Shown here: positions 55,810 through 64,000 of the stretch, piece by piece
Layout of the letters: every line of letters begins with the position of its first letter
How positions within the stretch are numbered: the stretch's first letter is position 1
From: Halomonas sp.
GTDB taxonomy: Bacteria > Pseudomonadota > Gammaproteobacteria > Pseudomonadales > Halomonadaceae
DNA length: 64,000 nt
Assembly: GCF_030457605.1 (NCBI RefSeq)
Contig: NZ_JAKDUR010000005.1
Location: 1-64,000 of the forward strand
Reading direction: 5' to 3'
Translations under genes and position numbers: made by a program
Notes under the pieces: model-generated
The model's input: only the letters and a program-made list of their open reading frames with translations
What the model was told of the DNA's origin: nothing
Database searches by the model: none

Positions 55810-58752
55810 ATGAGCGACTTTTCTCCCGGCCAGCGCTGGATCAGCGACGGCGAAGCCGAACTCGGGCTTGGCACCGTGCTTAACTGCGACGCCCGCAGCG
55901 TGACCATCCTGTTCAGCGCCAGCCAGGAAACCCGCACCTACAACACCCGCCAGGCACCGCTCACCCGGGTTGCCTTTGGCAGCGGCGACCGCGTTACCGC
56001 CGCCGACGGCTGGCAGATGATTGTCGACGACAGCCGGGAACACCAGGGGTTGATCATCTACCTCGGCAAGAACGCCAACGGCGATGCCGGCGAACTCCCC
56101 GAAACCAAGCTCGCCGACACCATGCAGTTCGACCAGGCCCGAGACCGATTGCTGACCGGTCAGGTCGACCGTAACGACTGGTTTGACCTGCGCTTTCGCA
56201 CCCTGCACCACTACCAGCGCACCGAAAAGCATCCGGCGCTGGGCTTTGCCGGGCCGCGCATTGACCTGATTCCCCACCAGCTCTACATCGCCGACGAAGT
56301 CGCCCGCCGCCATGCGCCGCGCGTGCTGCTCGCCGACGAGGTCGGGCTGGGCAAAACCATCGAGGCCGGGCTGATTCTGCATCGCCTGCTGCTTGCCGGT
56401 CGCGTGGAACGCGCGCTGATCACCGTGCCCGACAGCCTCACCCACCAATGGCTGGTCGAGCTGCTGCGCCGCTTTGCCCTGAGCGTGACCCTGCTTGACG
56501 AAGATCAGAGCCAGGCGTTGGGTGAAGGAAACCCCTTTGACAGCGGCCAGGTCATTCTGGCGAGCCAGGGCTGGCTGTTCGCCAACCCCAACCGCCAACA
56601 GCAGGCACTTGAGGCCCACTTTGACCTGCTGATCGTGGACGAGGCGCACCACCTTGACTGGAGTGAAGATGGCAGCGGCGCCGGCTACCAGTGCGTCGAA
56701 GCGCTGGCCGCCGAAATCGAAGGGCTGCTGCTGCTCACCGCCACGCCCGAGCAGATGGGCATCGAAAGCCACTTTGCCCGCCTGCGGTTGCTCGATCCCG
56801 AGCGCTACCACGACATCGCCCGCTTCAAGGAGGAAGAGCGTCACTACGCCGACGTCGCCGCCGCCATCGAAGCCCTCGACGCCCTGCCCCAAAGCGCTGA
56901 CGCGCGCGCCGCGATAGACGCGGTGATTGACGATCGCGACAGCCAGGCTCTGCTGGCGACGCTAACCAATAGCGAAGCCGACGCTCATCAGCAGGACACC
57001 GCGCGCGACCAGCTGCGCGACGCTCTGCTTGACCGCCACGGCACCGGCCGGGTGATGTTTCGCAACAGCCGGCGCCACGTGGGCGGCTTTCCCCAGCGCC
57101 ACCTGCACGTCGCGCCGCTTGCCTTGCCCTCGGCCTACCGCCGGGTGCTGCGCCGCCTGGAGCGCGACGAGGACTACCTCGATGAGCTGCTGATCGAAAC
57201 CGGCATGGATCACCCGGACGTGCTGATCTACCCCGATGCCATGTACCGCGCGCTTGAAAACGATCCACCCAACGCCGAGGACTGGTGGCACATCGACCCG
57301 CGCGTCAACTGGCTGCTGGAACGGCTGAGCGATGACGAAGCCGGTTTTGCCGGTGAAAAAGTGCTGATCATCGCCCACCATCGCGAAACCGCCGAAGGCC
57401 TGTCTGAAGGGCTGCGCACCCTGGGCGGCTACCACGCTCCGGTCTTCCACGAGGATCTGTCACTGATCGAACGTGACCGCGCTGCGGCGGCTTTCGCCGA
57501 CGACGAAGACGGCTGCCAGGTGCTGGTATGCTCGGAAATCGGCTCCGAAGGCCGTAACTTTCAGTTCTGCCGCCACCTGGTGATGTTCGACATGCCCCAG
57601 CACCCCGACCAGCTGGAGCAGCGCATCGGCCGGCTGGACCGCATCGGCCAGCAGCACACCATCGAAATCCACGTGCCCCAGTTCGAGCACAGCCCCGGCG
57701 AGCGACTGATGCGCTGGTACCACGAAGGCATGGGCGCCTTCAGCGCGCCCCACGGCGTAGGCAGCGACCTGTTCGATGCCTTTGGCGATGCGCTGGCCGA
57801 CGCCCTGCTGGACAACGACGAACTCGACGAGATCATCGCGGAAACCCACGCGCTGTATACGGCCAAACTCGCTGAACGCGATGCCGGACGCAACCGCCTG
57901 CTGGAGCTCAACGCCTGCCGCCCCGAGCGCGCCGAGCGCATGATCGCAGCTGTACGCGAGCTGGACGACGACCGCGCACTACTCCGCTACGTCGAGCGCG
58001 CGCTGGATATTTTCGGCGTCGACAGCAAGGACATCGGCGACGGGCTGATGCACCTGAAACCCAGCCAGCAGATGCTCGACGGCCTGCCGGGGCTGGCCAA
58101 GGGCGAAGACGGTTTTACCGCGACTTACCATCGCGACAAGGCGCTGGCCCGGGACGACGTGCAGCGGCTTTCCTGGGAGCATCCGCTGCTACGCGAAATG
58201 ATGGGCCGCATTGTGGACGGCACCATGGGCAATACAGCACTCGCGCTGTTCAGGCATCCGTCGATTCCCGGCGGCCGGCTGATGGCCGAGCTGGTGTTTC
58301 GCACCCATTGCCCGGCACCCACACGGCTACACCTGAACCGCTTTCTGCCACCCACCGCCGTACGCGTACTGCTGGATGAATCCGGCGCCAACCTGACCGA
58401 CAGGATCTCCTTTACCGGGCTGGGGAAAAACCTGCAAAAGGTCAATAAATCGCTCTCGCGGGACCTGATCAAAAGCCGCCACGACCAGCTGCGCGGGCTG
58501 CTTGATCAGGGCGAAAGCGAAGCCGAACGCGAGCTTTCCAGCATTGTGGAAGCCGCCGAAACGCGCATGCGTACTCAACTGGACGGCGAACTTGCCCGAC
58601 TCAAGGCGCTTGCCGAACACAACCCGGCGGTGCGCAGCACCGAACTTGACGCCCTGGAAAACGAGCGTACGGCACTCAGCGAAGCGATTGAGTCCACCCG
58701 CCTGCGTCTCGACGCCGTGCGGGTAGTCATCACCGTGGATACGGATAGCTAG
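55810..58752 (+). CDS. rapA: RNA polymerase-associated ATPase RapA (HepA)
   Basis: SWI2/SNF2-type ATPase that recycles RNA polymerase after transcription, 980 residues (E. coli 968). Two N-terminal Tudor-like domains (GQRWISDGEAELGLGTVL) are followed by the helicase core: Walker A LADEVGLGKTIEAG near 176, DEAH near 277, and motif VI QRIGRLDRIGQQHTIEIH. The C-terminal clamp region runs to the end. Start codon ATG 55810 has GAGG upstream. Its tail overlaps the opposite-strand reductase gene by 4 bases. Confidence 0.95.
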   Translation: MSDFSPGQRWISDGEAELGLGTVLNCDARSVTILFSASQETRTYNTRQAPLTRVAFGSGDRVTAADGWQMIVDDSREHQGLIIYLGKNANGDAGELPETKLADTMQFDQARDRLLTGQVDRNDWFDLRFRTLHHYQRTEKHPALGFAGPRIDLIPHQLYIADEVARRHAPRVLLADEVGLGKTIEAGLILHRLLLAGRVERALITVPDSLTHQWLVELLRRFALSVTLLDEDQSQALGEGNPFDSGQVILASQGWLFANPNRQQQALEAHFDLLIVDEAHHLDWSEDGSGAGYQCVEALAAEIEGLLLLTATPEQMGIESHFARLRLLDPERYHDIARFKEEERHYADVAAAIEALDALPQSADARAAIDAVIDDRDSQALLATLTNSEADAHQQDTARDQLRDALLDRHGTGRVMFRNSRRHVGGFPQRHLHVAPLALPSAYRRVLRRLERDEDYLDELLIETGMDHPDVLIYPDAMYRALENDPPNAEDWWHIDPRVNWLLERLSDDEAGFAGEKVLIIAHHRETAEGLSEGLRTLGGYHAPVFHEDLSLIERDRAAAAFADDEDGCQVLVCSEIGSEGRNFQFCRHLVMFDMPQHPDQLEQRIGRLDRIGQQHTIEIHVPQFEHSPGERLMRWYHEGMGAFSAPHGVGSDLFDAFGDALADALLDNDELDEIIAETHALYTAKLAERDAGRNRLLELNACRPERAERMIAAVRELDDDRALLRYVERALDIFGVDSKDIGDGLMHLKPSQQMLDGLPGLAKGEDGFTATYHRDKALARDDVQRLSWEHPLLREMMGRIVDGTMGNTALALFRHPSIPGGRLMAELVFRTHCPAPTRLHLNRFLPPTAVRVLLDESGANLTDRISFTGLGKNLQKVNKSLSRDLIKSRHDQLRGLLDQGESEAERELSSIVEAAETRMRTQLDGELARLKALAEHNPAVRSTELDALENERTALSEAIESTRLRLDAVRVVITVDTDS

Positions 58753-59690
58753 CCCCGGGCAGCCGGGCGTGAAGACAAAATGGCCTCCAGCGCGCGGTCG
58801 AGCGTACGGTAACGAAAGGTGAATCCTGCCTGCTGCAGGCGCACCGGGCGCATGTCGGCACCGGTCAGCAGCAGGCGCGACATTTCCCCGAGCCCCGCCT
58901 TCAACACCAAGGCGGGTACCGGCAGCACCGCCGGACGATGCAGCACCTGCCCCAGCGTACGGGTAAATTCGGCGTTGGTGACCGGGTGCGGCGCACTGGC
59001 GTTATACACGCCGCTGGCTGATTCGCGCCCCAGCAGGAAACTGATGGCCGCGACCAGATCATCACGATGAATCCACGGCATGAACTGGCGACCGTTGCCA
59101 AAACGACCACCTACGCCCCACCTGAACGGCGGCAGCATTTTCTCAAGGCTGCCCCCGCCTTCGCCGAGCACCAGCCCGATCCGCACAATTGCCGTGCGCA
59201 CGCCAAGCTCGGCCACCGGCTGTGCCGCCGCTTCCCAGCGCGCGCACAGCCGGTGGGCAAATTCATCATGGGGCGGGGTGTCTTCGCTGACCACGGTATC
59301 GTTCTGATCGCCATCGTTTTGCTCACCGTAGTAGCCCATGGCCGAGGCCGATACCAGCACCGCCGGCAGCGGCTCACCGCCTTCTTTCAGCCGCTCGCAC
59401 AGCGCTGCAAGCTCTCCGGTCGCGTGCAGGCGCGAATCGATCATTTCGCTCTTCTGCGCCTCGCTCCAGCGTTTGACGGCAATGGATTCACCGGCCAGAT
59501 TGATCAGCGCCTCGGGCGGCGTGTCGGCAAATGCCAGGGCACTGTCGCGCACGTCACAACCGTCCGGCAGCTGCGCGCGCGCCCTTGCCGGCGCACGCGA
59601 CACCACCTGCAGGCCATGCCCCTGGCGCGCCAGGGTTTCGCACAGGCGCCGACCGACAAAACCGCTGCCGCCGGTGATCAATACACGCAT
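58749..59690 (-). CDS. TIGR01777/YfcH-family NAD(P)-binding epimerase-like protein
   Basis: A 313-residue extended short-chain reductase. The nucleotide motif is GGSGFVG at the N-terminus, and SASAMGYYG carries the catalytic tyrosine. The C-terminal DUF1731 domain ends the protein (LLLTGADMRPVRLQQAGF). Start 59690 has GGAG ahead; the 16-codon extension is not conserved. Its substrate is unknown. It is transcribed divergently from the MerR regulator across a spacer with similar promoters on both strands, which suggests shared control. Confidence 0.88.
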   Translation of the reverse strand: MRVLITGGSGFVGRRLCETLARQGHGLQVVSRAPARARAQLPDGCDVRDSALAFADTPPEALINLAGESIAVKRWSEAQKSEMIDSRLHATGELAALCERLKEGGEPLPAVLVSASAMGYYGEQNDGDQNDTVVSEDTPPHDEFAHRLCARWEAAAQPVAELGVRTAIVRIGLVLGEGGGSLEKMLPPFRWGVGGRFGNGRQFMPWIHRDDLVAAISFLLGRESASGVYNASAPHPVTNAEFTRTLGQVLHRPAVLPVPALVLKAGLGEMSRLLLTGADMRPVRLQQAGFTFRYRTLDRALEAILSSRPAARG

Positions 59691-60032
59691 AAAAGACTCC
59701 TTTCCCGGTAGGGCGGCGGCATTACCGTCGCATGGCAAGCGCCCCCACGCTTTACCTTCTCAGTAAAGCACAATGTCACTAAAGCTCAATTCATATTATA
59801 CGTTAACTATACGACACTGATACGCCCTGCCGGAGAAGCGACGGGCAACCATGCAAGCCGGCTGTACAGGACACTCATACACGGCTGTCGAGTCACCGCT
59901 TGGGGCTACACCTCCGCCGGAAGTTTTCCGGTTGTGCTTGCGTTCCACAAGTTGTACAAAGGTTACGTGTATAATATGCGGCTAACTTTTCAAGAGCGTG
60001 TTCACCATGGCATCCAAAAGGCACAGGCGCCC
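59691..60032. promoter_or_regulatory. Divergent control region of the MerR/photolyase cluster
   Basis: A 342-base spacer with no gene. On the minus strand TATAAT (59800-59795) serves the epimerase-like gene. On the plus strand TATAAT (59970-59975), preceded by TTGTACAAA (59952-59960), serves the MerR gene. Both sites share GTTA-ACG and TATAATATG, and both lack good -35 hexamers, as expected for regulator-dependent promoters. A 15-base palindrome, CCGGAAGTTTTCCGG, sits at 59917-59931. Confidence 0.7.
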
Positions 60033-60953
60033 ATGAACAACAAGGCGACCCATCCCCCTGATACCCCGCTGTATCCCATTCGGGAGGTCTCCCGGCTGAC
60101 GGGGGTCAATTCGGTGACCCTGCGTGCCTGGGAGCGACGCTACGGCCTGATTTGCCCACAGCGCACGCCCAAGGGCCACCGCCTCTATGCCCAGGATGAC
60201 ATCACCCGCATTGAGCGCATTCTGCAATGGCTCAACCGTGGGGTGTCGGTCAGTCAGGTAGCGGAGCTGATCAATCAGCCGGAAGCCGTGGAAACGCCGG
60301 CGCCCGCCAGCCACGACTGGGAAAGCCAGCGCCAGCAACTCATTGCCATGGTCGAGGCGCTGGATACACAGGGACTACAGGCACTGTATCACCAGAGCCT
60401 GGCGCTCTACCCGCTGAGTGTCGCCATCAATGAGCTATGGCAGCCGGCCATCAAAACACTGGAAACGCGCTGGCAGAGCACGCCGGACGTGCTGGCCCGC
60501 CGCACCCTTGAAGCATTGCTGCGCAGCCAGGCAGGCATTCGCCTGCACCATGCCAACCAGGCCACCCGCGGGCCTCTAGTGCTGATTGCCCCGTTGCCTG
60601 ACGAGCCCGGTCCGCTGTGGGCACTGATGGCCGCGCTGCTGGCCAGCGAACACGGCTATCAGGTGCAGCTGATGGACCACAGCCTACCGCTGGATGTACT
60701 GCCCCAGGCCGTCACGCGCCTGCATGTCTCCATGGTGCTGTTTGCCAGCGGGCAGCCGGAAAGCGACGCCTATATGCACCAGGCCCTGCCCGCCGCTGCC
60801 GCAACGCTCGGCGTGCCGGTGGGGCTCTGCGGCGACGTTGCCCGCCGGCGCGAAGGCGAGTTCAACGACAGCCGCATTCACCTGCTGGGCGACGACCTGC
60901 CCCGGGCCATTGCCCGCCTGCGGCCACTGTTGCGCGGCGCCGGCGTGTTATAG
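60033..60953 (+). CDS. LitR/CarH-like MerR-family regulator without cobalamin motifs
   Basis: A 306-residue regulator. The MerR helix-turn-helix (14-75) begins YPIREVSRLTGVNSVTLRAW. The rest matches the B12-binding region of CarH/LitR in layout, but the key residues are missing. After W147, where CarH proteins have W-x9-E-H, the residues are R157-T158. The cobalamin loop (E/D-x-H-x-x-G) reads D190-E-P-G, with no histidine. It therefore resembles the LitR classes that do not use B12 directly and rely on another light sensor. Start 60033 is used because the -10 lies at 59970 and no other in-frame start follows; the ribosome site is weak. Confidence 0.85.
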   Translation: MNNKATHPPDTPLYPIREVSRLTGVNSVTLRAWERRYGLICPQRTPKGHRLYAQDDITRIERILQWLNRGVSVSQVAELINQPEAVETPAPASHDWESQRQQLIAMVEALDTQGLQALYHQSLALYPLSVAINELWQPAIKTLETRWQSTPDVLARRTLEALLRSQAGIRLHHANQATRGPLVLIAPLPDEPGPLWALMAALLASEHGYQVQLMDHSLPLDVLPQAVTRLHVSMVLFASGQPESDAYMHQALPAAAATLGVPVGLCGDVARRREGEFNDSRIHLLGDDLPRAIARLRPLLRGAGVL

Positions 60954-60999
60954 CCGGGCTTTTACAGCAGTGCCGTGCATGCGCGCCCAAGGAGCCACC

Positions 61000-62412
61000 A
61001 TGAACGTACAGCTGGTATGGTTTCGCAGCGACCTGCGTAGTCACGACAATCGAGCCCTAGCCGCTGCGGCGGCCAGAGGGCCCGTGGTTGCGGTGTTTCT
61101 GCACAGTGCGGCACAGTGGCAGGCCCATGATCACGGCGCCAGCAAGATCGACTTCTGGAAGCGGGGCGTAAGCGTACTGCAGGAAACGCTGCACGGGCTC
61201 AACATTGCGCTTTTGCAGCGCGATATCGACACCTTTGAACACGCACCCGACACCCTGCTGGCACTTGCCCGGGAATACGACGCACAGGCGCTGCACTTCA
61301 ATCACGAATATCCGCTCAACGAGCGCCGCCGCGACGATGCCGTGCTGGCCGCTTTTGCCCGCGCCGGCATTGCCGCCCATGGCCATCACGACGCCGTGGC
61401 GTTTGCCCCCGGCGAGCTGTTAACCGGCAAGGGCGACTATTACGGCGTATTTACCCCGTTTGCCAAAGCCTGGCACAGGCAAATCTCGGCCGAACGCTTG
61501 GCACTGACCGACGCGCCGCCCGCGCAAAAGCCGCTGGATATTCACGCTGATACCCCCCTGGCGCCCAAGGCAGCCACGCCGGAAAACACCGCCGTTGACC
61601 CACGCCAATGGCCGGCTGGCGAAGACGCCGCTGCCGATCAGCTGGCACGCTTTTTGCGCTTTCGCGCCCGTCACTACCAGCAGCAGCGCGATTTTCCCGC
61701 GGTCAGCGGCACCAGCGAGCTATCGCCTTATCTGGCGCTGGGGATGATTTCCCACCGCCAGTGCCTGCAGGCAGTAATGAGCGACAACCACGGGCAACTG
61801 GCCGAAGGCGATGCCGGGCTCGGTGCCTGGGCCAACGAGCTGGTGTGGCGCGAATTTTATCAACACGTTGCGGCGGGCTTTCCCCGGGTGTGTCGCCATC
61901 AGCCGTTCAAGGAAAGCACCCGCGCACTTGAGTGGCGCGACGACGCATCCGGTTTTTCCACCTGGTGCGAAGGGCGCACCGGCTACCCACTGGTGGATGC
62001 CGCCATGCGCCAGCTGGTTACCACCGGCTGGATGCACAACCGCCTGCGCATGGTCACGGCGATGTTTCTGGCCAAGCATTTGCTCATCGACTGGCGCCGT
62101 GGCGAAGCGTTTTTCATGCGCCACCTGATCGACGGCGAGTTTGGCGCCAACAACGGCGGCTGGCAGTGGGCGGCGTCCACCGGCACCGACGCCGCGCCGT
62201 ATTTCCGCATCTTCAACCCTACGACCCAGTCCACCCGCTTTGACCCCGACGCCGCGTTTATCGCCCGTTGGGTGCCCGAGCTTGCCCCGCTTGCTGCAAA
62301 AGTGCGGCACAACCCGCCTGCCGCCGAACGCGCCAGGCTTGGCTACCCCGAGCCCATCGTTGACCACAAGGCCGCCCGCCAGCGGGCGCTGGACGCCTTC
62401 AAAGCGCTCTAA
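61000..62412 (+). CDS. phrB: Class I CPD photolyase
   Basis: Light-driven repair of cyclobutane pyrimidine dimers, 470 residues (E. coli 472). It starts MNVQLVWFRSDLRSHDNRAL, the antenna-cofactor domain, with GGAG at 60991-60994. The FAD-binding region has NNGGWQWAASTGTDAAPYFR and FNPTTQS, and WMHNRLRMVTAMFLAKHLL is also typical of PhrB. It follows the MerR gene by 46 bases and precedes the NTF2-like gene by 25 bases. Confidence 0.96.
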   Translation: MNVQLVWFRSDLRSHDNRALAAAAARGPVVAVFLHSAAQWQAHDHGASKIDFWKRGVSVLQETLHGLNIALLQRDIDTFEHAPDTLLALAREYDAQALHFNHEYPLNERRRDDAVLAAFARAGIAAHGHHDAVAFAPGELLTGKGDYYGVFTPFAKAWHRQISAERLALTDAPPAQKPLDIHADTPLAPKAATPENTAVDPRQWPAGEDAAADQLARFLRFRARHYQQQRDFPAVSGTSELSPYLALGMISHRQCLQAVMSDNHGQLAEGDAGLGAWANELVWREFYQHVAAGFPRVCRHQPFKESTRALEWRDDASGFSTWCEGRTGYPLVDAAMRQLVTTGWMHNRLRMVTAMFLAKHLLIDWRRGEAFFMRHLIDGEFGANNGGWQWAASTGTDAAPYFRIFNPTTQSTRFDPDAAFIARWVPELAPLAAKVRHNPPAAERARLGYPEPIVDHKAARQRALDAFKAL

Positions 62413-62437
62413 AGACCGTAGAAATGAGGAGGTTGTC

Positions 62438-62872
62438 ATGCCCCAGGACGCGGCGCTTGAGGCGTTTTGCGCCTTCTTCAGCAAGCTGGACAAGTATTGT
62501 ACAAATAGCTTGTACGATGTATATACTCAGGATGTGGTGTTCATCGACCCGCTGCATCGCATCGAGGGCGCCCGGGCGCTTGAGGCCTACTTTGCCGGCA
62601 TGTACGAAAACGTCAGCCACTGCCACTTCGACTACCATGGCAAACATCGGGACGGCGACACGGCCTTTGTGACCTGGACCATGCATTTTGCCCACCCGAA
62701 GCTTAACAGTGGGCGCGACATCAGCGTTGATGGCTGCACCCGGCTACAGTTTTCCGCCGACGGGCGCGTGGCCCGCCATCGTGATTATTTTGACGCAGGT
62801 GCCATGCTCTACGAACAGGTGCCGCTGCTGGGCAGGGTTATTCGCGGGCTGAAGCGCCGCGCTGCACGCTGA
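62438..62872 (+). CDS. NTF2/SnoaL-like protein of the photolyase cluster
   Basis: A 144-residue NTF2-fold protein, typically found beside photolyase and MerR genes; activity unknown. VVFIDPLHRIEGARALEAYF and the C-terminal hydrophobic core (LQFSADGRVARHRDYFDAG) mark the family. GAGGAGG 5 bases before the ATG supports the start. Codons about 18-30 (encoding KYCTNSLYDVYT) depart from both the family sequence and the genome's codon habits (ACA, AAT, TTG, GTA, ACT in succession), and they hold a promoter-like element. Confidence 0.82.
   Translation: MPQDAALEAFCAFFSKLDKYCTNSLYDVYTQDVVFIDPLHRIEGARALEAYFAGMYENVSHCHFDYHGKHRDGDTAFVTWTMHFAHPKLNSGRDISVDGCTRLQFSADGRVARHRDYFDAGAMLYEQVPLLGRVIRGLKRRAAR
62491..62527 (+). 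promoter_or_regulatory. Promoter/operator-like element inside the NTF2-like gene
   Basis: An AT-rich patch in GC-rich coding DNA. TTGTAC occurs twice (62497-62502 and 62510-62515), followed by TATATACT (62520-62527), giving TTGTAC-N17-TATATA or TTGTAC-N19-TATACT. It shares CAAG, TTGTACAAA, TACG and TGTATA in the same order with the element upstream of the MerR gene. It could drive the downstream SDR and FAD genes. Confidence 0.5.
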
Positions 62873-62898
62873 CCTGGCCAACCTCTCAAGGAGAACGC

Positions 62899-63678
62899 AT
62901 GAGCACATGGGATACCCCCCAACGCATCTGGCTGACCGGCGCCACTTCGGGCATTGGCGAGGCGCTGGCCAGGCGGCTGTTAAGCGAGGGCCACCGCGTA
63001 GTGCTCAGCGCCCGCCGCCAGGAAAAACTCGAGGCCCTGAGCCAGGGCCACGATAACGCCACCGCGCTGGCGCTGGATGTAAGCGACCACGACGCCGTAC
63101 AGGCCGCAGGCCGACGCATCGAAGCCGAGCTTGGCGGTCTGGATCTTGCGCTACTCAACGCCGGCACCTGCGAATATCTCGATGCCCGCGACTTCGACAT
63201 GGCGCTGGTGGAACGCGTGTTCACGGCCAATCTTTACGGCACGCTTTACTGCGTGGAAACCGCCCTGCCGCTGCTGCGCGCTGCACGCGCGGATGGTCGC
63301 CCGGCCAGGCTTGCAGCTACCTCCAGCGCCTCGGCGTATCTGGCCCTGCCTCGCGCCGAAGCCTATGGTGCCTCCAAGGCGGCGATCAGCTATTTTCTCG
63401 AATCCCTGCGCCTTGATTTGTCGTCCGAAGATATCGGCGTCAGCGTGATTCATCCGGGCTTTGTCAAAACCCCGATGACCGAGCACAACGATTTCCCCAT
63501 GCCCATGCAGGTCAGCACGGAACAGGCCGTGGCGGCCATCCTCGACGGGCTTCACAAGGGCCGGCGGGACATTCATTTCCCCCAACGCTTTACCTATATC
63601 GTCAAGCTGCTGGGCATTCTGCCCCCGGCGCTGCGTTTTGCCATCGGCAAGCGCATGGTGCGGGAGGGCCGCGCATGA
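62899..63678 (+). CDS. Short-chain dehydrogenase/reductase of the photolyase cluster
   Basis: A 259-residue classical SDR. The cofactor motif is TGATSGIGEALARRL, then NAGTCEY, the catalytic serine in SSASAYLAL, and Y-x3-K in YGASKAAI. The substrate is unknown. AAGGAG precedes the ATG, and the stop overlaps the next gene (ATGA). Such SDRs recur in MerR-photolyase-FAD oxidoreductase-cyclopropane synthase clusters, where modification of membrane lipids is the suspected purpose. Confidence 0.88.
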   Translation: MSTWDTPQRIWLTGATSGIGEALARRLLSEGHRVVLSARRQEKLEALSQGHDNATALALDVSDHDAVQAAGRRIEAELGGLDLALLNAGTCEYLDARDFDMALVERVFTANLYGTLYCVETALPLLRAARADGRPARLAATSSASAYLALPRAEAYGASKAAISYFLESLRLDLSSEDIGVSVIHPGFVKTPMTEHNDFPMPMQVSTEQAVAAILDGLHKGRRDIHFPQRFTYIVKLLGILPPALRFAIGKRMVREGRA

Positions 63679-64000
63679 CGCAGCAAGGCGCCCAGCGTAT
63701 TGCCATCATCGGCAGCGGTATCAGCGGCATGGCTGCGGGTTTTTATCTCTCTGCGCGCCATGATATCACGCTGTTTGAAGCCGCCTCGCGCCTGGGCGGA
63801 CACACCGCCACGGTGGATGTCTCCGTCAACGCCACCACTTACGCCATCGATACCGGCTTTATCGTCTTCAACGACTGGACCTACCCGCACTTCATGCGCC
63901 TGTTGGATACGCTCGGCGTGAACGTCCAGCCCACCGAGATGAGCTTTTCGGTGCACGAAACCGAGCGCGACTTCGAGTACAACGGCCATACGCTGGGCTC
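63675..64000 (+). CDS. FAD-dependent amine-oxidase-like protein (3' end outside window)
   Basis: The first 108 residues of a flavoprotein of the COG2907 type. The dinucleotide-binding motif is IAIIGSGISGMAAGFYLS, followed by E-A-A-S-R-L-G-G-H-T and the DTGFIVFNDWTYPHF block typical of this group. Translation is coupled to the SDR by a 4-base overlap. In related clusters it precedes a DUF1365 protein and a cyclopropane-fatty-acid-synthase-like methyltransferase; whether that holds here cannot be seen. Confidence 0.88.
   Translation, partial: MTQQGAQRIAIIGSGISGMAAGFYLSARHDITLFEAASRLGGHTATVDVSVNATTYAIDTGFIVFNDWTYPHFMRLLDTLGVNVQPTEMSFSVHETERDFEYNGHTLG

Noticed and set aside
59934..60032. An N-terminal extension of the MerR regulator
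   Set aside because: It would begin upstream of and run through the -10 element, and MerR homology starts only after residue 34 of that frame.

Overview
The window looks like a chromosomal segment from a GC-rich gammaproteobacterium, most likely a member of the Halomonadaceae. This rests on the gene content and order (birA-coaX-tRNA-secE-nusG-rpoBC-str-S10-spc-alpha as one block), the r-protein, RpoB and RpoC sequences, a RapA homologue, and GlnA/NtrBC and ZnuABC of gammaproteobacterial type. Genus placement is inference; no rRNA gene is present.

Layout. (1) 1-6194, plus strand: the end of ugpA, then ugpE and ugpC (glycerol-3-phosphate ABC importer), followed by a GT4 glycosyltransferase, a PAP2 phosphatase, a YqiA-like hydrolase and a ChaN-like protein. 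(2) 6169-10766, minus strand: nitrogen regulation, with glnA behind a near-consensus sigma-54 promoter, a terminator, then a DUF4124 protein, ntrB and ntrC. (3) 10984-11071: an orphan one-spacer CRISPR mini-array of type I-F geometry with no cas genes. (4) 11115-13910: a Zur-box-controlled zinc uptake operon that starts with a His-rich 58-residue membrane ORF overlapping znuC, then znuC, znuB and znuA. (5) 13929-18902: DUF6164, gloA, a TPP riboswitch with thiM-thiE, an EamA transporter, and a D,D-carboxypeptidase carrying a SPOR domain. (6) 18968-50433, minus strand: about 31 kb of transcription and translation genes. Read in the direction of transcription these are tRNA-Tyr-Gly-Thr, tRNA-Trp-secE-nusG, rplKAJL-rpoBC, rpsLG-fusA-tuf, S10, spc and alpha operons. 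Several promoters, terminators, an attenuator and leader structures are visible between them. (7) 50542-58752: coaX-birA, typA, a small membrane protein, an Lgt-like/TlpA fusion and rapA. (8) 58749-64000: a probable light- or photodamage-response cluster. It holds a TIGR01777 reductase divergent from a LitR/CarH-like MerR regulator, followed by a CPD photolyase, an NTF2-like protein, a short-chain dehydrogenase and the start of an FAD-dependent amine-oxidase-like protein.

How the genes work together. The large minus-strand block supplies ribosomes, RNA polymerase and protein export. The flanking accessory loci handle nutrient limitation (phosphorus via ugp, nitrogen via glnA-ntrBC, zinc via znu, thiamine via TPP) and light damage. 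The least explained parts are the MerR-photolyase cluster, with a repeated AT-rich promoter element including a copy inside a coding region, the His-rich ORF in front of znuC, and the CRISPR mini-array.
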